Shown here piece after piece: positions 16,211 to 24,737 of a stretch of DNA of 64,000 nucleotides. Every line of letters begins with the position of its first letter. Position 1 is the first letter of the stretch. The notes below the pieces were generated by a model that did not search any database, had not been told where the DNA came from, and was given only the letters and a program-made list of their open reading frames with translations. The stretch spans positions 3,410,001 to 3,474,000 of the forward strand of contig NZ_CP127295.1 of NCBI RefSeq assembly GCF_030285665.1, read 5' to 3'. The DNA comes from Amycolatopsis mongoliensis. Lineage in GTDB: Bacteria > Actinomycetota > Actinomycetes > Mycobacteriales > Pseudonocardiaceae. The position numbers were made by a program, and so were the translations under genes.

Positions 16211-17419
16211 ATGGTGAGCGGTACCAGGGTGTTGGTGGCGGGGGCGAGCATCGCGGGGCCCGCGCTGGCCCACTGGCTGCGTCGGCAGGGAGCCGAGGTG
16301 ACCGTGGTGGAGCGGGCCCCCGGGCTGCGTCCCGGCGGGCAGGCGGTGGACGCGCGCGGGGTGGCCAAGGAGGTCATCCGGCGGATGGGGCTGGACGCGG
16401 CGGTGCGCGCGGCCCGCACCGAGACCGCCGGCGCGCACACCGTGGATGCCGAGGGGAACGTGCTGGAGACCTACCGCGCGGACGACCACGGCGGCGACGG
16501 GTACATCGCGGAGATCGAGATCCTGCGCGGTGACCTGTCCCAGGTGCTGTACGACGACACCCGCGACACTGCCGAGTACGTCTTCGGCGACCGGATCGCC
16601 GAACTCACCCAGGACGCCGACGGGGTCGACGTCGTCTTCGCGAGCGGCGACCGGCGGCGCTTCGACCTGGTGGTCGGGGCGGACGGGCTGCACTCGGCGC
16701 TGCGGGCGATGGTCTTCGGGCCGCGCGAGCGGTTCGTCCGCCACCTGGGATCCGTGCTGGCCTTCTACAGCGTGCCCAACGAGTTCGGGCTGGACCGCTG
16801 GATGCTCGACTACCAGGAGGCCGGGCGCTCCGCCGGGCTGCGCCCCCTGCCGGACCCCACCCGGGCGATGGCCATGCTGTCCTTCTCCGCGGCGGACTTC
16901 GACGTCGACCACCGCGACGTCGAGGCCCAGAAGCGCCTGCTGCGCGAGCGGATGGCCGGCTTCGGCTGGCTGACCCCGCGCATCCTCGCGCACCTGGACG
17001 ACACCCCGGACTTCTACCTGGACCAGATCGCCCAGGTGGTGATGGACCGCTGGTCGGACGGCCGGGTGGCGCTGCTCGGGGACGCGGCGTTCAGCTCGTC
17101 ACCGCTGTCCGGCGGCGGTACCGGGCTGGCCCTCGTCGGCGCCTACCTGCTGGCCGGGGAGCTGGCCGCCGCGGAGTGGGACCCGGCGGCCGGGTTCGCC
17201 GGCTACGAGCGGCGGATGCGCCCGTTCGTCGAGGCCAACCAGGAGATCGGCCGGCTGCACGCGCAGAGCCGAGGCATCCCCGGGCCGGACGCCGAGCCGG
17301 CCGAAGAGCCCGACATGGAGGCGCTCACCGCCCTGGTCGAGCGCGCGATCAACGGTGTCGAGCTACCCGACTTCGGGGCGGTCACCGCTCACGACGCGGG
17401 CCTGAAGCGCAGGGTCTGA
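16211..17419 (+). CDS. FAD-dependent monooxygenase (PHBH / aromatic hydroxylase fold)
   Basis: A 402-residue flavoprotein with the three group A monooxygenase signatures: N-terminal Rossmann loop GASIAGPALAHWLRRQG, the DG motif LVVGADGLHSALR and the GD motif RVALLGDAAFSSSPLSGGGTGLAL. Such enzymes hydroxylate aromatic or polyketide substrates, or inactivate tetracycline- and rifampicin-like antibiotics; the sequence alone does not decide. The 3' end overlaps the convergent pxpC gene by 31 bp. Confidence 0.85.
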   Translation: MVSGTRVLVAGASIAGPALAHWLRRQGAEVTVVERAPGLRPGGQAVDARGVAKEVIRRMGLDAAVRAARTETAGAHTVDAEGNVLETYRADDHGGDGYIAEIEILRGDLSQVLYDDTRDTAEYVFGDRIAELTQDADGVDVVFASGDRRRFDLVVGADGLHSALRAMVFGPRERFVRHLGSVLAFYSVPNEFGLDRWMLDYQEAGRSAGLRPLPDPTRAMAMLSFSAADFDVDHRDVEAQKRLLRERMAGFGWLTPRILAHLDDTPDFYLDQIAQVVMDRWSDGRVALLGDAAFSSSPLSGGGTGLALVGAYLLAGELAAAEWDPAAGFAGYERRMRPFVEANQEIGRLHAQSRGIPGPDAEPAEEPDMEALTALVERAINGVELPDFGAVTAHDAGLKRRV

Positions 17420-18222
17420 CCGGGGCGCAGCTGGGCCGCGACGTCCAGGTCGTCCTCCTCGACGACCGCGATCACCGGGTAGCCGCCGGTCGTCGGGTGG
17501 TCCGCGTGGAACAGGATCGGCCGGCCCGACGGCGGCACCTGCAGCGAACCCGGGACGCACGCCTCGGACGGCAGCTCGTCGTGGCGGACCCGCTCGAGTG
17601 CGGGTCCCGTCAGGCGGATGCCGACGCGGTCCGAGTCCGGCGAGACCGTGTACACAGCGGACAGCAAGTCGTCCGGCGACGCGAACCAGTCGCGACGTGG
17701 TCCCGGTGTGACGCGCAGGACCGGCGCGTCGGGCAGCGCCGCGCGCGGTGCCAGATCGGCCGCCGGGAAAGCGCCAGGCGTACCCACCGGCAGCAGCATC
17801 CCGGCGGCGAGCGGTGGCGGCCCCAGCTTCCCGAGCGTGTCCGTGGACCGCGAGCCGAGCACCGGTGGCACGTCGATCCCGCCGCGCACCGCGACGTAGC
17901 AGCGCAAGCCGGCGGAAGCCGTGCCCAGCACGAGCTCGTCACCCGGCCACAACGTCATCGGCGCGTTCATGCCACCCGGCGACACCGGGCACAGCGCGCC
18001 GGTCACCGCCACCGTCGTGACGGCCGAAGCGCGCAGCACCAGCCCGCCGAGCGTCACCTCCAGAGCCGCGGCGCCAGGAGGGTTCCCGACGAGCCGGTTG
18101 GCCAGCCGGAACGACCCGCGGTCCGCGGCACCCGATCGGCCGACGCCGAGCGCCGCGTGCCCGGGCCGGCCGAGGTCCTGCACCGTCGTCGTGAACCCCG
18201 GCCGCACGACTTCGAGCTTCAC
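17389..18222 (-). CDS. pxpC: 5-oxoprolinase subunit C (PxpC / KipA-type)
   Basis: A 277-residue protein of the biotin-dependent-carboxylase-like / KipA family, third subunit of ATP-dependent 5-oxoprolinase. Typical opening LEVVRPGFTTTVQDLGRPGHAALGVGRSGAAD and the segment FHADHPTTGGYPVIAVV. With PxpA and PxpB it opens 5-oxoproline (pyroglutamate) to glutamate. GTG 18222 overlaps the pxpB stop by 4 bp. Last gene of the operon; its end overlaps the convergent monooxygenase. Confidence 0.9.
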   Translation of the reverse strand: MKLEVVRPGFTTTVQDLGRPGHAALGVGRSGAADRGSFRLANRLVGNPPGAAALEVTLGGLVLRASAVTTVAVTGALCPVSPGGMNAPMTLWPGDELVLGTASAGLRCYVAVRGGIDVPPVLGSRSTDTLGKLGPPPLAAGMLLPVGTPGAFPAADLAPRAALPDAPVLRVTPGPRRDWFASPDDLLSAVYTVSPDSDRVGIRLTGPALERVRHDELPSEACVPGSLQVPPSGRPILFHADHPTTGGYPVIAVVEEDDLDVAAQLRPGQTLRFRPAS

Positions 18223-18830
18223 GCCCTCACCGCCTCGAACCGCACCTTCGTGCCCGGTGGCAGCAGGTTCGGCGGGTCGCGCTCGACGTCCCACACCGGA
18301 ACGCCCGTCCGGCCGAGCAGCCGCCAGCCGCCCGGCGACGCGCTCGGGTACACCGCGCTGTACTCGCCGGCGATCGCCACCGAGCCCGCCGGGATGCGCG
18401 TCCGGGGCGTCGGCCGGCGCGGGACGTGCAGCGCCGGGTCCAAACCGGACAGGTACGCGAACCCCGGCGCGAACCCGCAGAACGCCGAGACGTACGAACC
18501 CCCGCTGTGCCGGGCGATCAGGGAAGAAACGCTCAGGCCCGCATCGGCCGCGACGTCGGCCAGGTCCTCGCCGTCGTACACCACCGGGATCACCACCTCG
18601 GCCGAAGAGGAGACCACACTGTCCACAGGGGACACCTGACGCAGCAGCGCGCCCAGCCGGTCCGCGTCCGTCACCGACGGGTCGAAGCGGACCAGCAGCG
18701 TCCGGGCCGCCGGGACCAGCTCGACCAGGCCGTCCGGAGGTGCTTGTTCCAGCGCGGCCTGGAAACCGAGCACGTCGTCCGGTTCCACGAGCACCGCGCG
18801 CCGCCCGCACGGCAGCAGCCGGACGGTCAT
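18219..18830 (-). CDS. pxpB: 5-oxoprolinase subunit B (PxpB / KipI-type)
   Basis: A 203-residue protein of the KipI/carboxyltransferase-subunit-like family. Recognised by FCGFAPGFAYLSGLDPALHVPRR and AGSVAIAGEYSAVYPSASPGGWRLLGRT. Overlaps pxpA upstream and pxpC downstream by 4 bp each, fitting a stoichiometric complex. Confidence 0.92.
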   Translation of the reverse strand: MTVRLLPCGRRAVLVEPDDVLGFQAALEQAPPDGLVELVPAARTLLVRFDPSVTDADRLGALLRQVSPVDSVVSSSAEVVIPVVYDGEDLADVAADAGLSVSSLIARHSGGSYVSAFCGFAPGFAYLSGLDPALHVPRRPTPRTRIPAGSVAIAGEYSAVYPSASPGGWRLLGRTGVPVWDVERDPPNLLPPGTKVRFEAVRA

Positions 18831-19579
18831 CCGGCGAACGCGCCGAGCGGGACGTCCGCGCCGGTCAGCCCGTCGCGGATCCGCCGGGCCAGCTCCACCG
18901 CGCCCGGCGTGTCCCCGTGCACGCACAGGGAATCCGGGCGCAGGTCGAGCCGGCCGCCGTCGGCCGTGACGACCCCGCCGCCGGTCGCCATCGCCACCGC
19001 CCGCTCGGCCACGGCCGAAGCGTCGTGCAGGACCGCGCCCGGCTCCCTGCGCGACACGAGTTTGCCTTCGGAGGTGTAGGCGCGGTCGGCGAACGCCTCC
19101 GCGTACGCCACCACGCCCGCTTTTTCGGCCTGCCGCTGCATTTCCGAGTCCGGCAGGCAGAGCAGCGCGAGCGCGGGGTCGTAGCGGCGCAGGCCGTCGA
19201 CGATCGCCGCGGCCTGCTCGACGTCCACCGCCGCGGTGTTGTACAACGCGCCGTGCGGTTTCACGTACGTCACGCGGCTGCCCGCCGCGCGGGCGAACGC
19301 GTCCAGTGCGCCGATCTGGTAGAGCACCTCGTTCGCCAGTTCGTCCGGCGGGATGTCGAGCGCGCGCCTGCCGAACCCGGCCAGGTCCTGGTAGCCGACG
19401 TGCGCGCCGATCGCGACGCCGCGCCCGGCCGCCAGCTCGCACACCCGCCGCATCACCGACGGGTCGCCGGCGTGGAAGCCGCACGCGACGTTCGCGCTGG
19501 TCACGATGTCGAGCATGGCTTCGTCGTCACCCATCTTCCAGGCGCCGAAGGCCTCGCCGAGATCGCTGTTCAGATCCAT
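18827..19579 (-). CDS. pxpA: 5-oxoprolinase subunit A (PxpA / LamB-YcsF family)
   Basis: A 250-residue TIM-barrel protein of the LamB/YcsF family, the catalytic subunit of prokaryotic 5-oxoprolinase. Clear signatures: DLNSDLGEAFG at the start, SANVACGFHAGDP, GAHVGYQDLAGFGRR, VKPHGALYN and VHGDTPGAVELA. Begins 1 nt after the stop of the DUF1445 gene. Confidence 0.94.
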   Translation of the reverse strand: MDLNSDLGEAFGAWKMGDDEAMLDIVTSANVACGFHAGDPSVMRRVCELAAGRGVAIGAHVGYQDLAGFGRRALDIPPDELANEVLYQIGALDAFARAAGSRVTYVKPHGALYNTAAVDVEQAAAIVDGLRRYDPALALLCLPDSEMQRQAEKAGVVAYAEAFADRAYTSEGKLVSRREPGAVLHDASAVAERAVAMATGGGVVTADGGRLDLRPDSLCVHGDTPGAVELARRIRDGLTGADVPLGAFAG

Positions 19580-19580
19580 C

Positions 19581-20375
19581 TCAACCCATCCGGTATTCGC
19601 TGTCGTGGCGGTCGGTGATGAACATGTACCCCGGCGCGTGGGTGATCGCGAACGGGGGCCTCGACGCCATCAGTGCCGCCTGTGGCGTGACGCCGCAGGC
19701 CCAGAAGACCGGGACGTCACCCGGCTCCGCGGCCACGGGATCGCCGAAGTCCGGCCGGGAAAGGTCCTCGATGCCCAGTGCCCGTGGATCGCCGACGTGC
19801 ACGGGCGCGCCGTGCACGGCCGGCATCGCGCGGGTGATCCGGACGGCGTCGTCGACGCGGTCCTCCGGGATCTGCCGCATCGACACGACCATCGGTCCGA
19901 AGAGTCGCCCGGCGGGCTCGCACTGCCGGTTCGTCACGTACATCGCGACGTTGCGGCCCTGCTCGACGTGCCGCAGCGGGATGCCCTCGGCGGCCAGCGC
20001 CGTCTCGAACGTGAAGCTGCAGCCGATCGAGAAGGCGACCATGCCGCTGCGCCACAGGCCGGTCGCGTCGGACACCTCGCCGGCCAGCACGCCGTTCTGC
20101 CAGATCCGGTAGCGCGGCAGGTCGGTGCGCAGGTCCGCACCCTCGGCGAGCCGGGTGGCCGGGTCGCCGGGGTCGGTGACGTCGAGCAGCGGGCACGGCT
20201 GCGGGTTGCGGGTGCAGAACAGCAGGACGTCGTAGGCCCAGTCCTCGGGCACGGCGATCAGGTTGGTTTGGGTGAAGCCGTTGGCCCAGCCCGTGGTGGG
20301 ACGAGCGGTGCCGCGGCGGAACACTTCGCGCGCTTGCGCCGGTGTGAACGTCGCGGGTTCGTCAAAGGTCGTCAC
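19581..20375 (-). CDS. DUF1445 protein, D-glutamate cyclase-like / putative hydro-lyase
   Basis: A 264-residue protein. Motifs [56 protein letters not shown] and [13 protein letters not shown] identify the DUF1445 family, annotated as putative hydro-lyase; the mammalian relative DGLUCY is a D-glutamate cyclase. The GTG start at 20375 has GGGGGAACTC directly before it. It lies between the transporter and pxpA, so conversion of D-glutamate to 5-oxoproline ahead of PxpABC is a reasonable inference. Confidence 0.88.
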   Translation of the reverse strand: MTTFDEPATFTPAQAREVFRRGTARPTTGWANGFTQTNLIAVPEDWAYDVLLFCTRNPQPCPLLDVTDPGDPATRLAEGADLRTDLPRYRIWQNGVLAGEVSDATGLWRSGMVAFSIGCSFTFETALAAEGIPLRHVEQGRNVAMYVTNRQCEPAGRLFGPMVVSMRQIPEDRVDDAVRITRAMPAVHGAPVHVGDPRALGIEDLSRPDFGDPVAAEPGDVPVFWACGVTPQAALMASRPPFAITHAPGYMFITDRHDSEYRMG

Positions 20376-20385
20376 GAGTTCCCCC

Positions 20386-21630
20386 TCAGTCGACGAGTTC
20401 GATACCCCGGGTCTCGGGAAGGCCGAGCAGCGCGAGCACGGCGATGCCGTAGCCGAGCGCGCCGAACACGATCGCGCCGCCGGCACCGAGGAAGCCCACG
20501 ATGGTCGGGAAGATGGCGCCCACCGCACGGCCGAAGTTGTACGTGAAGCCCTGTCCCGTCCCGCGCAGCGACGTCGGGTACAGCTCCGCGAGGTACGCGC
20601 CGAAGCCGCTGAAGATGGCGGACATCGAGAAGCCGAGCGGGAAGCCCAGCACCAGCACGAGCCCGTTGGCGCCCTTGGGGATCTGCGTGTACGCGACGAT
20701 CAGCGCGGCCGAGAGCAGCGCGAACGTCAGGAAGGTCTTCTTGCGCCCCATCAGGTCCGTGAGGTAGCCGCCGCAGACGTAGCCGACGAAGGCGCCGGTG
20801 ATGAGGAACGCGAGGTACCCGCCGGTGCCGATCACGGTCAGCTCACGCGTCTTCTTCAGGTAGGACGGCAGCCACGTCGAGATCGTGTAGTACCCGCCCT
20901 GGACGCCGGTGGCGAGCAGCGCGGCGAAGAACGTCGTGCGCAGGAGGTCGGTCTTGAAGATCCGGACGAGCGTGCCCTTCGGGCGTTCGGCCTTCAGGCG
21001 TTCTTCGGCGCGCGGGGCGTCCTTGACGCTCTTGCGCACCCACAGCACGAGCAGCGCGGGGATGACACCGGTCCAGAACATGATGCGCCAGGCCACGTCG
21101 TCACTCGCGACGCTGAACACGACGGTGTAGACGATCACCGACAGGCCCCAGCCGACCGCCCACGCGCTCTGCACGAACGCCACGGTCCGGCCGCGGTAGC
21201 GGGCCGAGGAGTACTCGGCGACCAGCGCGGCACCGGCCGCCCACTCACCGCCGAAGCCCAGGCCCTGCAGGGCGCGGAAGACCAGCAGCGTCTCGAAGTT
21301 GGGCGCGAAGCCGCAGAGCACCGTGAAGATCGTGTACATCGCGATGGTGATCTGGAGCGTGCGGACGCGGCCGATCCGGTCGGCCAGCATGCCGGCCCCG
21401 ACCCCGCCGATGGCCGACACGACCAGCGTCGTCGTGCCGAGCAGGCCGGCTTCGCCGCTCGAAATGCCGAAGTACGCGGTGATCGCGGCCAGGCCGAGCG
21501 GCAGGGTCTGGTAGTCGAACGAATCCAGGCCATAGCCGCCGAACGCGCCCACGAAGGCGCGCCGCCCGCGTTTTCCGAGCGTGCGGAACCAGTCGAACGG
21601 CCGGGCCTCGGTAGCAGTTGTCGCAGTCAT
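20386..21630 (-). CDS. MFS transporter (metabolite:H+ symporter type)
   Basis: A 414-residue protein with about 12 transmembrane segments and the MFS loop motif after TM2 ([14 protein letters not shown]), plus [16 protein letters not shown] and [14 protein letters not shown] typical of organic-acid symporters. First gene of the 5-oxoproline operon; the likely cargo is 5-oxoproline, glutamate or a precursor, inferred from context. ATG 21630 has AGGAGG 5-6 bp upstream. The intervening gap to DUF1445 is 10 bp. Confidence 0.88.
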   Translation of the reverse strand: MTATTATEARPFDWFRTLGKRGRRAFVGAFGGYGLDSFDYQTLPLGLAAITAYFGISSGEAGLLGTTTLVVSAIGGVGAGMLADRIGRVRTLQITIAMYTIFTVLCGFAPNFETLLVFRALQGLGFGGEWAAGAALVAEYSSARYRGRTVAFVQSAWAVGWGLSVIVYTVVFSVASDDVAWRIMFWTGVIPALLVLWVRKSVKDAPRAEERLKAERPKGTLVRIFKTDLLRTTFFAALLATGVQGGYYTISTWLPSYLKKTRELTVIGTGGYLAFLITGAFVGYVCGGYLTDLMGRKKTFLTFALLSAALIVAYTQIPKGANGLVLVLGFPLGFSMSAIFSGFGAYLAELYPTSLRGTGQGFTYNFGRAVGAIFPTIVGFLGAGGAIVFGALGYGIAVLALLGLPETRGIELVD

Positions 21631-21679
21631 GGGCACCTCCTGGCCAGTGTCTCATCGTGGCGTGCCTCACACAGTAGGG

Positions 21680-21692
21680 ATTGTTGAACAAT
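21680..21692. promoter_or_regulatory. Candidate GntR/FCD operator
   Basis: ATTGTTGAACAAT is a perfect 13-bp palindrome with one central base in the divergent region between the MFS gene (start 21630) and the GntR gene. TTGTNNNACAA-like sites are usual for FCD-type GntR proteins, so it probably controls both directions. Confidence 0.65.
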
Positions 21693-21744
21693 TCCACAAG
21701 ATGCCAATTGGATCGTCCTCAGTGTGCTGGGTACCATCGGTGTC

Positions 21745-22467
21745 GTGGTCATCGAAGACAGCGACGTCCCGGGCCTGGAGGCCGACCGCGGCCTGGTCAG
21801 CCGCAAGAGCACGGCCGAGCGGGTGGCCGGCGTCCTGCGCAAGCGCATCGCGGAAGGCTTCTTCCTGCCCGGCGGCCGGCTGTCCGAGCAGGACATCGGC
21901 AACGCGCTCGGCGTCTCGCGCAACACGCTCCGCGAGGCGTTCCGGCTGCTCACGCACGAACGGCTGCTCGCCCACGAGCTCAACCGCGGGGTCTTCGTCC
22001 GGATCCCGAGCGTCGAGGACGTCGTCGACATCTACCGCGTCCGCAAGATCATCGAGTGCGCGGCGGTCCGCGGGGTGACGGCGAAGCCAGCGTCCTTCGC
22101 GCGGATCAAGGAGAAGGTCGACATCGGTGACGAGGCCGCCCGCACCGGCAACTGGAAGGACCTCGGCACCGCGAACGTGTGGTTCCACCAGGAGCTGGCC
22201 GCGCTGTCCGGCAGCGAGCGCGTCAACGAGCTGGTCGGGCGGCTGACCGCCGAGCTGCGGCTGGTGTTCCACATCATGGCCGAGCCGCGCCGCTTCCACG
22301 AGCGCTACCTGCCGCGCAACCACGAGATCCTGGACCGCATCGAGGCCGGCGACGGGCCGGGCGCGGAGCAGCTGCTGATGAAGTACCTCGAGGACGCCGA
22401 GGACCAGCTGGTCAGCGCGTACGCCGACCGCGCCGAGGCGGCCCGGGCGGCCGTCGCAGCGGAGTAG
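21745..22467 (+). CDS. GntR family transcriptional regulator, FCD (FadR) subfamily
   Basis: A 240-residue regulator with an N-terminal winged helix (GGRLSEQDIGNALGVSRNTLREAFRLLTHERLL) and a helical FCD domain whose metal-binding histidines appear in WFHQELAALSGS and RNHEILDRIEAGD. The GTG at 21745 is preferred because TACCAT (21732-21737) lies 7 bp upstream as a leaderless -10; an in-frame GTG at 21724 would add seven residues. Divergent from the 5-oxoproline operon it most likely controls. Confidence 0.87.
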   Translation: MVIEDSDVPGLEADRGLVSRKSTAERVAGVLRKRIAEGFFLPGGRLSEQDIGNALGVSRNTLREAFRLLTHERLLAHELNRGVFVRIPSVEDVVDIYRVRKIIECAAVRGVTAKPASFARIKEKVDIGDEAARTGNWKDLGTANVWFHQELAALSGSERVNELVGRLTAELRLVFHIMAEPRRFHERYLPRNHEILDRIEAGDGPGAEQLLMKYLEDAEDQLVSAYADRAEAARAAVAAE

Positions 22468-23127
22468 CTACTTCCGGCGGCGCACCATCTCGGCGATCCA
22501 GACCGGCGCGAACGGCGACGTGCAGTTCGGCGGCGTCGGGTAGTCCTTGAGGACTTCCAGGCGTTCGCCGATTTCGACGGCCCGGGCGCGGTGGCCGGCG
22601 TGCTCGATCCCGATCTGGGCCAGGCAGTGGTTCATCGCCCACTGCAGGCGGTCCGGCGCGTCCTTCATCTCCTTCTCGATGACGTCGAGCAGGCCGTCGA
22701 GGTCCTCGGGGTGCTTCGCCACGCGTTCGGTGGTCAGCGCCCAGCCGGCGCTCGCGACCACGGGGTCCGGGTCGGCGAACCAGCTCCGGCGCAGCTCTTC
22801 GGCGTGCGGGCTCTTCTTCACGACGTAGTTGACGAGCCAGTCGTGCACCTTGGGGGTGCGCGCGCTCCGCAGCATGGCGTCCAGCTCGTCGCGCTCGAAC
22901 GCCTTCGGGCGGCAGATCAGCGTCGCGAGGAGCTTCGCCGCCGTGTCGTCGGTGGCCCACAGCCCGCGTGCGAGGTCCTGCTGCGTCTTCAGCCGTTTCG
23001 CGACCGCGCGCAGCTTGCTCAGGTTCACGCCGTGGTCGTCGCCGTGGTTCTCGTTCACGGCGCGGACCTTCGGGTCTTCGAGCGCGGCCAGCTCGGCCAG
23101 CACGTCGTCCACTGTCGATTCGGGCAC
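22468..23127 (-). CDS. DNA alkylation repair (AlkD-like HEAT-repeat) protein
   Basis: A 219-residue all-helical protein. The repeats, for example LLATLICRPKAFERDELDAMLRSA and VNYVVKKSPHAEELRRSWFADPDPVVASAGWALTTERV, fit the AlkD glycosylase fold that removes alkylated purines. GTG 23127 is chosen because frame upstream of it shows no coding pattern. Stops back to back with the GntR gene. Confidence in the exact activity is moderate. Confidence 0.7.
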   Translation of the reverse strand: MPESTVDDVLAELAALEDPKVRAVNENHGDDHGVNLSKLRAVAKRLKTQQDLARGLWATDDTAAKLLATLICRPKAFERDELDAMLRSARTPKVHDWLVNYVVKKSPHAEELRRSWFADPDPVVASAGWALTTERVAKHPEDLDGLLDVIEKEMKDAPDRLQWAMNHCLAQIGIEHAGHRARAVEIGERLEVLKDYPTPPNCTSPFAPVWIAEMVRRRK

Positions 23128-23311
23128 GGCGGTCAGTCTACGGCTGCCCGTTCGGGCACCCCGGCATTTTGACGGTCCCCAATCCGCCCTCGGCTCGCTA
23201 GCCTGCGAAGGCGGTTTCGCCGCCGGAGACCCCCAGCGGCAGGCGAAACCCACCCGCTGCCGGGCCGGGGCCTCCCCAGTGTCACGGTCCGGCAGCCCAG
23301 ACCCGTAAAAG

Positions 23312-23362
23312 CCGTGAATGGCACATTGAGGGACTTAGAGTCCCTCAATGTGCCATTCACGG
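23312..23362. repeat. Dispersed intergenic palindrome, family A, copy 1
   Basis: Two 24-nt perfect arms, beginning CCGTGAATGGCACATTGAGG, around TAG. It lies downstream of the chitinase gene and can act as its terminator. A second, diverged copy is at 39608-39664. Confidence 0.85.
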
Positions 23363-23378
23363 ACTTTCGGGGGCGGGG

Positions 23379-24737
23379 TCAGCCGGCGTAGCGGGCGAAG
23401 ATCCTCGTGAAGTCCCACGCCTGCTGGGAAACGCCCGAACACGTGTCGTCGTTCGGGTAGGCGCCCGGGCAGGGCCGGTCGCGGTTGGCCGACCAGAACG
23501 TCAACCGGGCCAGGTGGTGCTGGTTCGCGTAGGCCAGGATCGTGGTGAAGTCGTTCAGGGTGACCGTCTCGCTGTTGTCGGTGATGCCGTTCATCGACGA
23601 GATGCCCATGTGCCGGTAGGCCGTGTCGTCGTCATAGCCGTAAGCCGACTTGACGACGTTCTTGAGGCCCTCGGCCGCGCGCTGCGTGAGCGTGCCCATG
23701 TTCTGGCCGGCGCCGCCGAAGTCGAACGGCATGATGACCCAGCCGTCGACCGTCAGCCCGGCCTGCGCCGCCCGGTTGACCAGGCTGTTGTCCGGCCCCG
23801 ACTGGCCGGTGCCGAAGGTGACGTACAGCTTGATGCCCGGGTTGTTCGCCCGGACCGTCTTCAGCGCGTCGACCGTGCGCTGCTGCACCGTCGGGTTGCT
23901 GTAGGCGTCGGCCTCGATGTCGATGTCGATCGCCTTGAGGCCGTAGGCGCTGATCACCTTCTGGTAGCCCGCGGCCAGCTCGCCCGCGCTGCCGCACGAC
24001 GACTCCAGCTTGTTGCCGGAGTAGCCGCCGAACGACGGGATGACGTCGCCGCCGCCCGCGCGCACCGCGTTGATCGTGTTCTGGTCGACGCCGCCGGTGA
24101 GCGCCCGGCCGCCGTCCCACTGCGGGTTGCAGTAGCCGTTGGACAGGATGAACGCCAGCGTGAACCACTTGACGCCGGTGGCGTTCTGGATCGTCTGCGG
24201 GCTCGGCGGGTTGCCCCAGCCGTTGTAGAGGTACGGCGCGACGGCCATGACGCCCGGCCCGGGCGGCGGGGTCGTGCCGCCGGACGGGAGCGTCCACTGC
24301 TGGTTGGCCGTGCTCGCGCACGTCCAGATCTGCAGCCGGGTGCCGTTCGCACTCGAGTTGCCGGTGGCGTCGAGACACTTGCCCGACCCGGTGTTGACCA
24401 GGTTCTTCGCCGCGTTGGCCGTCCACTTCTGGGCGTTCGAGCCGTTGCAGTCCCAGAGCTGGATCGTGGTGCCGTTCGCCGTGCCCGCGCTGGTGACGTC
24501 GAGGCACTTGCCCAGCGCCTGCAGGGAACCGTCGGACCCGACTGTCCACTGCTGGGCGTTGGAGCCGTTGCAGTCGTAGAGCTGGATCGCCGTGCCGTTC
24601 GCGGTGCTCGCGGCGTTGACGTCGACGCACTTGCCGCCTAGGCCGGTGATCGGCCCGGTCGCCGCCTGCGCGGTGCCCGGGGCGAGCACCACCGCCGACG
24701 CGGCGATCAGGGCACCGAATGCTGCTCGTTTCTTCAT
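23379..24737 (-). CDS. Secreted GH18 chitinase with N-terminal CBM13
   Basis: A 452-residue exported enzyme: signal peptide ending AQA (about residue 26), a CBM13 ricin-type trefoil (about 27-150, with three repeats ending QxW such as NAQQWT, NAQKWT, NQQWTL), a short Gly/Thr/Pro linker and a GH18 barrel. The catalytic DxDxE is AIDIDIEAD; FGGYSGN precedes it. It cleaves chitin in fungal walls or insect cuticle. Here CBM13 is N-terminal, unlike in the three neighbouring enzymes. Its ATG overlaps the GH30 stop by 4 bp. Confidence 0.9.
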   Translation of the reverse strand: MKKRAAFGALIAASAVVLAPGTAQAATGPITGLGGKCVDVNAASTANGTAIQLYDCNGSNAQQWTVGSDGSLQALGKCLDVTSAGTANGTTIQLWDCNGSNAQKWTANAAKNLVNTGSGKCLDATGNSSANGTRLQIWTCASTANQQWTLPSGGTTPPPGPGVMAVAPYLYNGWGNPPSPQTIQNATGVKWFTLAFILSNGYCNPQWDGGRALTGGVDQNTINAVRAGGGDVIPSFGGYSGNKLESSCGSAGELAAGYQKVISAYGLKAIDIDIEADAYSNPTVQQRTVDALKTVRANNPGIKLYVTFGTGQSGPDNSLVNRAAQAGLTVDGWVIMPFDFGGAGQNMGTLTQRAAEGLKNVVKSAYGYDDDTAYRHMGISSMNGITDNSETVTLNDFTTILAYANQHHLARLTFWSANRDRPCPGAYPNDDTCSGVSQQAWDFTRIFARYAG

